The notes under the pieces: generated by a model
What the model saw: only the letters and a program-made list of their open reading frames with translations
The model's database searches: none
Told to the model about the DNA's origin: nothing
Assembly: GCA_022575985.1 (NCBI GenBank)
Contig: JAKSXM010000288.1
Coordinates: 213,501 to 277,500, forward strand
Reading direction: 5' to 3'
Source: Anagrus nilaparvatae
Lineage: Eukaryota; Arthropoda; Insecta; Hymenoptera; Mymaridae
Length of the DNA: 64,000 nt
In this document: positions 11,179-25,092 of the stretch, in pieces
Layout: each line of letters starts with the position of its first letter
Numbering within the stretch: position 1 is the first letter of the stretch
Made by a program: the position numbers and the translations under genes

Positions 11179-12220
11179 ATGTTTTCCAAGCAGATTTGTA
11201 GATCATGTAAAAATTTTGGTGGATATTTAATTTCTACTATGAGAATACATGGAAATTCCAAGTCAATGTCTAATAATCAATTTACAGAAGTAAATATTGA
11301 TCTACCATGGGGAAAAGTTGCAGGTAAAATTATATTTTTGTAATTTTTAAAATGTAAATTAATAAATTTATAATTTAGGAAAACATTGGAACCCACATGT
11401 GGATAAGCAACCGATATTAGCTCTTCATGGTTTTATGGACAATGCAAGTACATTTGATATGCTTGCTCCATTACTAAAAGATTTTCCCGTTCTTGCTATT
11501 GATTTACCAGGACATGGATTATCCAGTTGGTTGCCACCTGGAATTCCTTATAACGAAGCAATTTTTATTCAAACCATAAGACTTATAAGACAACATTTCG
11601 GATGGAATCAAACTAAATTGATGGGACACTCATTTGGTGGTGTAATGTGTTTTAATTATGCAATCTTATATCCGGAAGACACAAAATTTGTTGTTAGTAT
11701 AGACTCGCTAGGATTTTTTTCAAGTTTAGTAGAAGAACACTGTAAAAAATTAGCCAACGGTATTGATAAATTAATTGCATTTGAAAAAAAGCGAGGTACC
11801 CCACCATCTTACTCCGAAGAAGAAGTTATAAAAAGATGGATGGAAGCAACTGTTTTCAAATCATTGGATGTTAAAAGTACAAAAACTCTAATGACTCGAG
11901 GAGCAAAAAAAAATGAAAACAATAAATACAGTATAACTCGAGATTATCGTTTGAGTTTTAAAGGATTTGATGTAAGATATTCAAACAGTGATATTCTAGA
12001 AGCTGGTAAATTAATTAAAAATCCCTATTTTGTTTTGAGAGCTTCAGAAACTGTATATCCAAGAAAAGAAAAATATTGGAGTGATCTTGAAAAAGTAATG
12101 ACAAAAACCTGCAAAGAATTTGTTATATCTGATATCGAAGGAAAACATCATGTCCATATGACTCATCCAGAGGAAACATTTAAAAAAATAATTCCATTTT
12201 TAGAAAAATATGATACATGA
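11179..12220 (+). CDS. SERHL: Serine hydrolase-like protein (alpha/beta hydrolase, SERHL/kraken group)
   Basis: Exons 11,179-11,323 and 11,379-12,220 join in phase 1 across a 55-bp intron to give 328 residues. The alpha/beta-hydrolase fold is evident: the strand-turn LALHGFMDNASTF, the DLPGHGLS loop, the nucleophile elbow GHSFGG with Ser133, and a C-terminal GKHHVHMTHPE that supplies the catalytic His305/306. These features and the length match SERHL and Drosophila [10 protein letters not shown] hydrolases, whose substrates are poorly known and whose location is reported as perinuclear or peroxisomal. I start at the in-frame ATG 11,179; the cysteine-rich N-terminus before ENIDLPWG-type sequence could be a targeting segment. 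Polyadenylation-like AATAAA motifs follow at ~12,410. Confidence 0.9.
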
Positions 12221-13433
12221 AATTGAATTTTTTAGCTTAAAATTAAAAAAAACTAAAATCACTGCTTAAAAAAAAATGAAAATTTTTTTTTTATACTTAG
12301 CTCAATTTATATTTAATAACTTAATTTATTTTATTTTATTATAAGTATATAATTCACATAAATTTTATTATTATTTATACAAAAAAAATACGAGAAATTC
12401 TGTCGCGGAAATAAATAAAATATAGATACATATATAGGTATATAAAATTTTTATATATGTATATAATTCTATTAATAAAGTAAGATAATATATTTTATTG
12501 TATTGTACATAAATAAATTAGTTAAAAGAAACAATAATCTCGCAATAAAAAATATCGCGCAGTTAGCTAGTAAAACATTGTTAGCAAAAGTAATTATGCG
12601 TTATTTTAAATATATAAATATTTTGTTACAACAAATGATTTTATAATAAAAATTTATAAGTGTTAAAATTAAAAATTAATATACAGTTAATATTTTAACG
12701 TCCTAGGAGCAAGACGAAAGGTGTAAAATATGTGTATGTGAGTGGTGTATTTTTATTAAACTAATTAATTTTATTAATTTGGTTTTTTTTTTATGTCCCC
12801 CAGTAATATTTTAACACTCAAAACTATAATATAAATAACAATCTTATTTAATCCAAGTGCGTATTTGTTATTTAATATTCGCGGTATTTATCAGTTATGG
12901 CGGGGCACTTCGATTTTAAAGCGAGAAAGACAAGCAGAAAGACACGCGAGTGAAAAATAATGAAAAGTTTTAATAATCAAATAAGCAAACAAGATTACGC
13001 ACTCCATAGCCAATACATTAAATAATAATTTAATAAGTGAATGAAACTATTATGTGAAAAATCGAGTCCATTTAGATTATTTATACGATAGTGTTTTAAT
13101 TATTAAAATAATTGTTTTTTCATGAAAAAAAATCGTCTGCTCGCGGTCTGCTTGGAGTTCTTAAATTTTTGTTTAATGCAAATATGCAACAATAGTTATT
13201 TATTTTAATTAAAATTTTAAAGGTTAAGAATAAAACTACTGTGCATTTTAGTGGGAGAGAGTATTGTTTTCGCAATATTAGAATTGCAACCTCGAAAAAT
13301 TATTACATTATAGATACATACATATGTCATTCGATAGACTATAAACTATTTTACTGACTTTCTAATTTGGATTTTTTGAATATGAAACTTGATTAATTAT
13401 AGGCTTGCATTTTTAAAAGTAATAATATACATA
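12221..13433. other. Intergenic region and 5' leader of PFKFB
   Basis: AT-rich spacer. The PFKFB start exon is preceded by an acceptor (TTAATTATAG ending at 13,402), so at least one untranslated exon must lie upstream. The somewhat GC-richer stretches at ~12,700-12,730 and ~12,890-12,960 are candidates. I see no ORF. Confidence 0.45.
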
Positions 13434-16469
<3,036 letters not shown>

Positions 16470-17135
16470 TGATAATTTTATAAGAAATTAACAAAAAAAA
16501 TTTTTTTCAAATAATTGCAGCATTTTCAACAGATAATTTTTATTATCGCAAGAGACAATTAAATTTTAACTTTTTTCATTCATTTTGAGGATTAAACAAA
16601 AATAATTCTCAAAAAAAGTAGGAAATTTCGGAATTTTTTCATATTATCTTTATACGTTATTTGAAGTTACTAAATGAATAAAATCTTGTTATTTACTTAA
16701 AAATTTATATTAAAAAAAAAAAATTTACATATGTATAAATGTATGTATGTGCGTGTATGTATGGTGTAAATTTTTACACCTATTTGTACCAAATCTTTTT
16801 AAATCTATGCAATATAATACCAGAAATGCCTGAAATATATAAGAAAGTTCCATTTAGTAATAAAATTAAGCTAGCAAAAAATTGTAATTAAATAAAGGCT
16901 AACTAAACCAAATTAAAAAAAATTGCTTATTAATTATTTCCTACTAAAGTTAATTGAATATCAATAATTAACACTTGTTGGATTTCAAATCTTTTAATTC
17001 TACTTTATAAATATCTTGCGATGTCACTAAAAACGGAAAAATGAAATAATAAAAATTCAAGAGTTAGTATAAAAATTGCTTGATATTTATTTACAAATTT
17101 TACAGAATTAAAATATATTCACACCACTATCGTTA
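16470..17135. other. Convergent 3' intergenic region, PFKFB / RBM19
   Basis: This spacer holds the 3' UTRs of PFKFB (+) and RBM19 (-). It includes a short GTATGTATG microsatellite near 16,740-16,765 and AATAAA-like signals. No gene is seen. Confidence 0.5.
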
Positions 17136-20100
17136 TCATTTAGTTTCTAATCCTATTGATTCTGGATCAAGGGTTGATTTTTTACTTTTTTTGACTGAGC
17201 GTTCTAAAAAAGAAAAAAATAAATTAATTACGTTGATAAATTAAGTAAAAAGTTTTTTTTTAAATTTATTTTTAATACCTTCTACAAAATGTTTAGCAGT
17301 ACGTTTTCTGATTTCTTCTATTCCTTCATCAGATTGTGCCCATTCTAAGACTAATCTTCGCCCATATAAATGAGTACTGGTTCCCAATGCTTTGAAAGCT
17401 CGCTGTAATAAAATAATAATTTAACTTATTAAAACTTACAAAATTTTTTAAATTTTTAATGAAAATTTATTAGATATAACCTTAGCTTCTTTTTTTGTAA
17501 AGTATTCAATAAAAGCAAATCCTCTATGCTTTTCGTCTCCAACTAACTTTTTAGGTAACCTTACTGCTTTTAGTTCACCAAACACCCTAAAATAATTTTT
17601 ATTTATTATATTCAAAGAATTTTTACTCATATTTTATAATTATATTTACTTAAATAATTCCTTTAGTTCGTTTTCATTTGCTTGGAAAGGAACATTTCTT
17701 ACAAGAATCTTTGTACCCGTCTGTTCTGTTACTTTAGCTGTTTTCTTAGAAACTTTAATGTCTGACCTGTAATAAAATTATCGATTTAAAAACAATAATT
17801 GATACTAAATATAAATACAATTAAAAGATTATTTTACTTTAGTGTACGTTCGGAGCGTTTTAACTCTAGTGTCTTTCCATCAAGTGTTGTCATTTGCAAT
17901 TGTTTTAAAGCTCTTTCAGCGTCTGATTTATATTTGTACCTTATAAAACCATAACCCATTGATAGTTGGTTCCCAGGATTTTTAGGATCTTTTTTCATCG
18001 TTACATTTGCATAATGCAAGGGACCACATTTTCCAAAGTGCTAAATTAACCAAAAGATCAAATAAATTTTTTTCTTTCGATTAATAAAAAAATAGATGTT
18101 ACCTTTTTGAGTTGCTCTTCTGTTGTTGAAAAATTTAAATTCTTAACAAAAAGGGTTGTATCTGGTTCAGGTTCATCATCTTCATCTTCCTCATCATCTT
18201 CATTGTTTTGACTACTATTTATAGTATCTTTTTCAATTTTAGGTACTTCGTTATTTTTTTCATTTGTATCTGAAATTTTTTTATCATTTTTTATTTTTGG
18301 AGATGATGTAAAACTTTCATCAGGTGCCCACTCCAAATATAAAGGCAAATGTTTAAACTTTGTATACGCTAATTTGGCAAATGCTTTTCTTGCTTCTGAT
18401 GGCTCAATAAATTCAACAAGAGCTAGAAAAATATAACTTAATTATGAATGCGTTTTCTTAAATCCTGAATATATAAATAAAGTAGATAACATTTTTTTGT
18501 TTAATTTTATTAAAAACTTTTTAATCACAGAACTATATGTTCATTAGAATATAAACTGTAGTAATATAAAAATATAAACAGTTAAAAAATAAAAAGTATG
18601 TGAAAAAGCATAATAAAATCGTAAAATTTAAAGTAAAAAGTTGTACCTGTAATTCCAGATGGAGGTAAAACTATTCGAGCCAGTTCCCCATGCTTTGCAA
18701 ATAATTCTTTTAAATCATCAGCTAATGTTCCAGCTGGTAAATTTTTAACGAGAATTACAGTTGTCGATCTTTTTTTAGGAGGCTACAAAATTAATTTGAT
18801 AATAATAATTTAAATAATTTTAGTAAAATTACCAAAACATACCTGATTAAATGCATTTAAACAAACACCATTTTCTTCTAAAAATTTTTGTGTTTCCTGA
18901 ACTAATTGAGTTTCACCTAAAGCTAATCGAACAGCAACGCTAGTTTCAGAAGTATCTTCAAGAACCTTAAAATATTAAATACAAATAAGAAAAATGTTTA
19001 AAATCTAGCATTTTAAATAATTTAAAATTTAAGTACTTTTTCTTTTGTAGTACTGTAGTTTTGAGCAATTGCATCTGCAATTGCGTTTTGCCCTAAAAAC
19101 AAGGTATTCCAATTGTGTGAAGAACCAGCTGTACTTTTTTGTTCTTTTTCCTTTTTTATTTTATAATTTTTAGAATCTAAAACATTTATAAATCATTAAA
19201 ACTTACATAGATAACTAAAAAAAAAAAATTTACCCTCTGTTTCTAAAGATTCTAATTCACTATTTGTTTTTCCTGGAAGTAAATGAAGCATTCTTCCATT
19301 AAAAATAGAACCATCAAGTTCTGAATATGCTTTTGTAGCATGCTCAGGCATTAAAAATGTCACAACTCCAAAACCTTTTTGCTTTCTAGTTATTTTGTCA
19401 ATTGGAAGATTTACTTCAGTTAATGGACCTTTTACAAATTCAAACACAAAGAATTAATTGTTAAAAATTTTCAAATTATATGTTTTAAAATAATACTTAC
19501 CATATTTTTCAAAAAGTTTTCTTACGTCATCTTCCGTTGTACTATATGTAAGATTTCTTAAAAAAATTTTTCCAGACTCTGCAATACATTCTTCATTTTC
19601 AAGAGCTTCTTCTTGTTTCACCCATTTTAAGTTTTTTCTTTTTGTATCAACTTTATTATTTTGGTTTTTATCTGTTTCAATATATTTTGTAACAAATATA
19701 CGTTTACCATCTAAAAAAATTTGTTTATTTTTATTACCTTAGTTAAAACTGGAGATTAATTTCAATATATCAACTACCATAAAAACTTTTATTTTTATTA
19801 AGAGCTTGTTTCATAAGCCTCTCCGATTTAAAACCTACGTAAGCAATCCCTTTTATTTTTGTTGGAACTCTTATTGACTTAGGAACTAATGGCTTAAAGA
19901 ATTCTTTGACATGTTTTTTTTTATGTTTAAAACCTAATCCGTGAACTTTCACTGTGAAATATTTATTTGGTCCATGATCATTTTCATTTGTTTTCTTTTC
20001 TAGTTTTACATTTTTTTTTAATAATTGCATATATTCCTTATCAGAAATGTTTTTATTAGCAATGTTTTCACTTTTTTCATCTTCATCATTCTCATTTGTT

Positions 20101-20885
20101 TCTTGTTTTACTAGTTCATTATTAACAATTTTTGATTCTTCATTAGCACTAAAGTGAATGAGAGCTTCTTTTGCAGAATGAGATTCCAAAAATTCATTGA
20201 ATAATGGGTCATCTTTGTACTGAATTTAAAATAAGTAAGTTAAGTTATTTTATTAAATTGTGAAAAGAAAAAAGACCAGTCTTGGTTGATTATAAATATA
20301 ATTTTTTCTTTACATAATTTAAATTTATGATAAAAAGTTAGTTTCTACCTTCTCCAACATTTCTTTTATTTTTTTTTTTTCATCTTTTTTGCTCATTATT
20401 TTTTCTTCTTTTTTTTTAATTTTTGATTCCTCTGGATTTTCATCTTTAATAGATTTATTGATTTTACTGTCAGGAGCATACTTGCTCCAAGCTTGAGGTT
20501 TCGAAGAGTCTCCTAAAAAATTTGATGCATAAGAATAAAATATGAATTAATAAGAATTAAAGTTAGCTTAAAGTTTACCTAAAGCAGCACAATAATCAAC
20601 TGTGATACGAGCTGTATCAATGCAAGAATTATTGAAATATTTTAATGCATTAGCTGCTTCTTCTTCTGTTTTGTAACCAATAAATGCAAATCTCCGAAAT
20701 TTCCCATCAGGTGTGTATTTTAATTGAACATCTGTAACTAAACCCTTTTCACTGAAAATTTCTTTTATTTTTTTATCAGTAACCTAAAAGGAGATATTGT
20801 AAAGTTTTTTAAAAAACACTAATAATTTTTAAAATTTTAATATACTAACATTTTTTGGCAAATTTTTTACAATTAAACGAGACAT
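17136..20885 (-). CDS. RBM19: RBM19 / Mrd1: six-RRM rRNA-processing protein
   Basis: Fifteen exons in transcript order: 20885-20850, 20783-20579, 20512-20349, 20219-19778, 19710-19501, 19428-19234, 19176-19037, 18965-18843, 18782-18647, 18422-18103, 18040-17838, 17766-17650, 17586-17481, 17402-17279, 17203-17136. They join in phase to 862 residues, close to yeast Mrd1 and animal RBM19. Six RRMs are visible. RNP cores include RFAFIGYK (RRM1), IAYVGFKS (RRM2), KIFLRNL plus KGFGVVTF (RRM3), VILVKNLP (RRM4), LFVKNLNF plus YGFIRYK (RRM5) and ILVRNVP plus GFAFIEYF (RRM6). RRM2 and RRM4 are degenerate, as in the family. The protein acts in the nucleolus in 18S rRNA processing (family knowledge). Acidic linkers precede RRM2 and RRM5. 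The exon 7 donor (GTACTT) is weak but needed for the frame. Confidence 0.95.
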
Positions 20886-21482
20886 GGTTATTTCTTTAAT
20901 ATTCTGCAAATTAATATATAAATTTTTTAGATTTGTTTACTTTTAAACACGTGTATATCTCGGTGTATATAATATCCCGTAGGGAATTCGCTACTCGGAT
21001 CGCGCTCGATCCGAGGAAATTTAACATTGGGCGTCCGCGGAAATTTCGAGCATATACTGTAGCATTATTAGCATATATTGTAGAAAAAAACAAAAATAAG
21101 AACGCATGGCGGCGCTATATTTCTTCACAGCAGCAGACTATATTCACATAAATCATGTAATATTTTGTTCTAATGAATTACATATTTACTTTATAACGTT
21201 AATTACTAAATATTTAGGTTTAGTTGTATCATTTTTTATATAAAAAAGCATATAAAATTAATTTTATTTAATTCTGTAGTGATTTTAAAAAATAAAAAAT
21301 ATACTCGGATAGCGCTCGGTAAACGAGTCGTATACGTGTAAAAAATGTAATATACACAGTTTCTTGTTTTCTACTCGTAAACCGAGTCAAAACCGAACGA
21401 ATTTCATCGAAATCCGAGAAACTCTTCCCTACGGGATAGGGCTCTCTCTCACCCCTGCACTCTTTTATAAGGCTTTTAACAT
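20886..21482. promoter_or_regulatory. RBM19 upstream region with GC-rich inverted pair
   Basis: The flank of RBM19 is AT-rich but includes a GC-richer stretch with an imperfect inverted pair of ~30 bp: ATCCCGTAGGGAATTCGCTA at ~20,973-21,000 and its counterpart at ~21,410-21,440. The word CTCGGATcGCGCTCG recurs at 20,994 and 21,304. A GCATGGCGGCGC word near 21,103 resembles an insect promoter-proximal element. Either this is the RBM19 promoter or an inverted-repeat element inserted into it; the sequence alone does not decide. Confidence 0.4.
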
Positions 21483-21833
21483 ACGTCACGTGACTAGTAG
21501 CTATATAGTGTATTGGAAGAAAACAAACCATTTTTTAACATGTAGTTGTTATGGAAGCGGTTATTAAAATTAATTTTTAAAAAATATTACTGATAGTTAT
21601 TAAAAAGTGATTATAATTATAAATAAAGAAAACGTTATTTTACAAGAATAACAAAAAATTTTAATTATTTGTTACGTCTTTATTTTAAAAAAATTAAAAA
21701 AGATGGTGAAAAAGTTGTAGGTTATGCATATTTTTGGAGTGAAATCTTGTTTTTTTTATAAATTTACCTTTTTAAGTGTTGTTAATTAAATTATCTGATA
21801 ATCTGGCAGCTATTAGCTTAGTAAATAATAGAA

Positions 21834-22432
21834 ATGTCCCTTAATTGTGCAGTATTTGAATGCAAAAGTTATGGAAGTATGGAAGATGACCAAAAAAAAA
21901 GCAAAATTTTCAAAGTTTCCTGTTTCTGTAAATAGCAAATGTACAAAATATCACAATATTTTGAATACTTTTAATAAAAATACTGTGAATCTTGAAGAAT
22001 TTAACAATCTAAGATTACAAAGGCAAAAAAAATGGGGATTCATGCTTTAAATCGAGCTGTGTCTTGAATGAATCTTACATCAGCGATGCAAGAGTTTGTA
22101 GCTTGCATTTAATTTCTGGTGAATATTAATTCAATTTATGATCTTGTTTTTAAAGTTAAAGAGTTTCTTATTATTGTTTTTAATATCTTTTTAGAATAAA
22201 GTGAAAGACTTTTTTGGAAAATTGATTCATTAGATACTTAATATCCAGTTTTATATGTTAGAATTTGTTGGCATATATAATATACAATTTTCTTTTTTTC
22301 TAAATAATTGATTTTTCTGAATGGAATATTAACATATAATTAGAGGAACCAGCTTTAGATTTTGATGTGAATAATCCAGATTGGGTGCCGAATCAAAAAC
22401 TTGGTTACGATATAGGATTTGCAGTAAAATAA
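21834..22432 (+). pseudogene. THAP-domain gene remnant, left arm copy
   Basis: From ATG 21,834 the frame reads MSLNCAVFECKSYGS, giving the first C-x4-C of a THAP zinc finger. A run of nine A (~21,893) shifts the frame to FSKFPVSVN and later QRQKKWGF. A second A-run shift brings back RVCSLHLISGEY, the C-x2-H end of the THAP domain. A last segment, after a possible acceptor at ~22,343, reads EEPALDFDVNNPDWVPNQKL..IGFAVK and stops. The pieces lie in three frames, so the gene appears broken at homopolymers. Sequencing error in homopolymers is an alternative explanation. THAP proteins are DNA-binding and are often derived from P-element-like transposases. Confidence 0.55.
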
Positions 22433-22538
22433 AACCTCCATGGAACTTATGAAACAAATTTTAATTCATAAAAGTATTTAATAAAAATAAATAAAAAATA
22501 TATTATTAATAAGAATATATTCTAGATATAACACTCTT

Positions 22539-23171
22539 TTAACATTTCTTACATAATGTTCCATAAAGGTTTTTTTTTACTGCAAATCCTATATCGTAAC
22601 CAAGTTTTTGATTCGGCACCCAATCTGGATTATTCATATCAAAATCTGAAACAGGTTCCTCTAATTCTATGTTAATATTCGATTCAGAAAAATCAATTAT
22701 TTAGAAAAAAAGAAAATTGTATTTTATATATGCCAACAAATTCTAACATATAAAACTGGATATTAAGTATCTAATGAATCAATTTTCCAAAAAAGTCTTT
22801 CACTTTATTCTAAAAAGAAATTAAAAACAATAATAAGAAACTTTTTAACTTTAAAAACAAGATCATAAATTGAATTAATATTCACCAGAAATTAAATGCA
22901 AGCTACAAACTCTTGCATCGCTGATGTAAGATTCATTCAAGACACAGCTCGATTTAAAGCATGAATCCCCATTTTTTTTGCCTTTGTAATCTTAGATTGT
23001 TAAATTCTTCAAGATTCACAGTATTTTTATTAAAAGTATTCAAAATATTGTGATATTTTGTACATTTGCTATTTACAAAAAACAGGAAACTTTGAAAATT
23101 TTGCTTTTTTTTTGGTCATCTTCCATACTTCCATAACTTTTGCATTCAAATACTGTACAATTAAGGGACAT
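22539..23171 (-). pseudogene. THAP-domain gene remnant, right arm copy
   Basis: This is the mirror copy of the left-arm gene, on the minus strand from ATG 23,171-23,169. It has the same frame breaks at the same A-runs. A one-base difference in the A-run at its 3' end keeps the tail open: it reads GFAVKKNLYGTLCKKC before TAA at 22,541-22,539, whereas the left copy stops at FAVK. The right copy therefore may be nearer the ancestral gene. Shared breaks imply either that the duplication came after decay or that gene conversion keeps the arms alike. Confidence 0.5.
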
Positions 23172-23522
23172 TTCTATTATTTACTAAGCTAATAGCTGCC
23201 AGATTATCAGATAATTTAATTAACAACACTTAAAAAGGTAAATTTATAAAAAAAACAAGATTTCACTCCAAAAATATGCATAACCTACAACTTTTTCACC
23301 ATCTTTTTTAATTTTTTTAAAATAAAGACGTAACAAATAATTAAAATTTTTTGTTATTCTTGTAAAATAACGTTTTCTTTATTTATAATTATAATCACTT
23401 TTTAATAACTATCAGTAATATTTTTTAAAAATTAATTTTAATAACCGCTTCCATAAGAACTACATGTTAAAAAATGGTTTGTTTTCTTCCAATACACTAT
23501 ATAGCTACTAGTCACGTGACGT

Positions 23523-25092
23523 TAGGGTGCCATTGATGTAGGTTGCGTTAGATTGCTATGCTTCTTAGCGCAAAAATTCAAACTAACCCATCATCAAGGT
23601 ATAATATTCTATATACCCTGGCCATCATGAAATTTGGTCTACTATATGTTTTTCTATACTCTATAGGTCGTTGATCACGAAAATTGTGGTCTTTTTCGGA
23701 AAATATTTGTGGAACACTCTTAAATTAGCTAAAATTATCCTTAAAAGGGATTGTCTTTGCTATTCTCAGCAAAAAAAATTAATATTTCATAATAAAATCC
23801 GCCAAATCCTTGACCAGCGATCCAAAAAACCTGTATGGACTCAATTCGGTCACTGATCGCAGTAAAGAAATAGCAAAAGCACACTTTAAGGTGTAATTTT
23901 TGTTAATTTATGGGTGAAATATTAATTTGTCATAAGCAAGTTCCCCAAATTCTTCATCAGCGACCCAGGAAACCCTTATAGACCAATTAATGGCCAGATC
24001 TAGATACCGAGAATGCAAATACTTAAAAATACCCCCTTTTAGAGGTAGTTTTAGCAAATTTTAAAGTGTTCCGCAAATATCTACCGGAAAAGACCCCGAT
24101 TTTTTAAAATTTTAGAGTACTCCGCAAATATCTCCCGGAAAGACCCCGATTTTTCCAAATCACTGGGTGAAATGTGGGGATCGGCCTTTGCATGCTGTCT
24201 CCATATTACTGCAAAGTCAAAACCAAAATTTTGTCCCTTGTTTAAAACATAACTATTGTGTAAAATATAAATCCCAGTAACTAAACTTGTTTAATTTCAT
24301 ATTTGATTTCTTTCTTGATAAATCAAAAAAAATTTCAAGTTGATCTCATTTGCCCGAAATTACTACTTCATTTTACAAAAAAATTTACCTCTTTTCCTGT
24401 ATTATATGTCTTTTTGAGGATCCCCTTTCTGCTATCGTAATATGATATTATATAAAGACATACTAAACTACACTTATTTAAAAGTAAATTGCGGAATGAT
24501 TATACTTGTGATATTAATCAGTAAATCGGTAAATTATGGTAAATTACTTAAAAACTTTAAATTTATTACAAGAATAAAAAATATTTATTGCTATTTGGTC
24601 AATAATTAAATACAAACTTATAAATCTATAAATATTTTCATTTTTTAATGTAAAAAAAATATCTGATGCAGTAAAAAAATATATCTTAAGTTTAGGACAT
24701 TTTAGTAAAAATTAAATGCATAGAGCAGTAAACAGTACTGACAAGGCAAACAATTTTTTTGTTGTTAGCTAGAATTAAAATTGAGTTACATCAATTAGCA
24801 TTTAACTTTAGACCAAAATGTTTACCTATATTATTATTTATCATTGTTATTTTTTTTTTTAGTCACTTTAAGCTTTGATATTATGTAGTATTTACATTAT
24901 GTTTTAACATTAAATTTATTTATTATATACATATAAATATAAATTTTCATTTTTTTTTTTCTCAAAAACATTGTGCATAAAATTTTATTAATTAATAAAT
25001 TTCAAGAAAATAAAAATTCCAAAGTCATTCTATACTAAATATAATAAACTGTATGTATAATTATTCACATAAAATTTAATTTTCAATTAGAC
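23523..25092. other. Intergenic region with Pu/Py repeat words
   Basis: This spacer lies between the palindrome and the 3' end of CENPE. At 24,060-24,170 a ~52-bp unit is repeated in tandem (GTTCCGCAAATATCTACCGG then CTCCGCAAATATCTCCCGG, each followed by AAGACCCCGATTTTT). An inverted relative lies at ~23,676-23,715. The remainder is AT-rich and contains the CENPE 3' UTR. No gene is seen. Confidence 0.5.

Larger units (their letters stand above)
21483..23522. repeat. ~2-kb palindrome (arms ~970 bp, loop ~100 bp)
   Basis: The left arm (21,483-~22,450) is repeated in reverse complement as the right arm (~22,552-23,522), with a small number of substitutions and indels. The outer ends are ACGTCACGTGACTAG and CTAGTCACGTGACGT; the flanks outside do not match. 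The loop is ~100 bp of AT-rich sequence. A transcript through it would fold into a very long hairpin. Each arm carries a decayed THAP-like gene, and the two copies face each other tail to tail. Confidence 0.9.
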
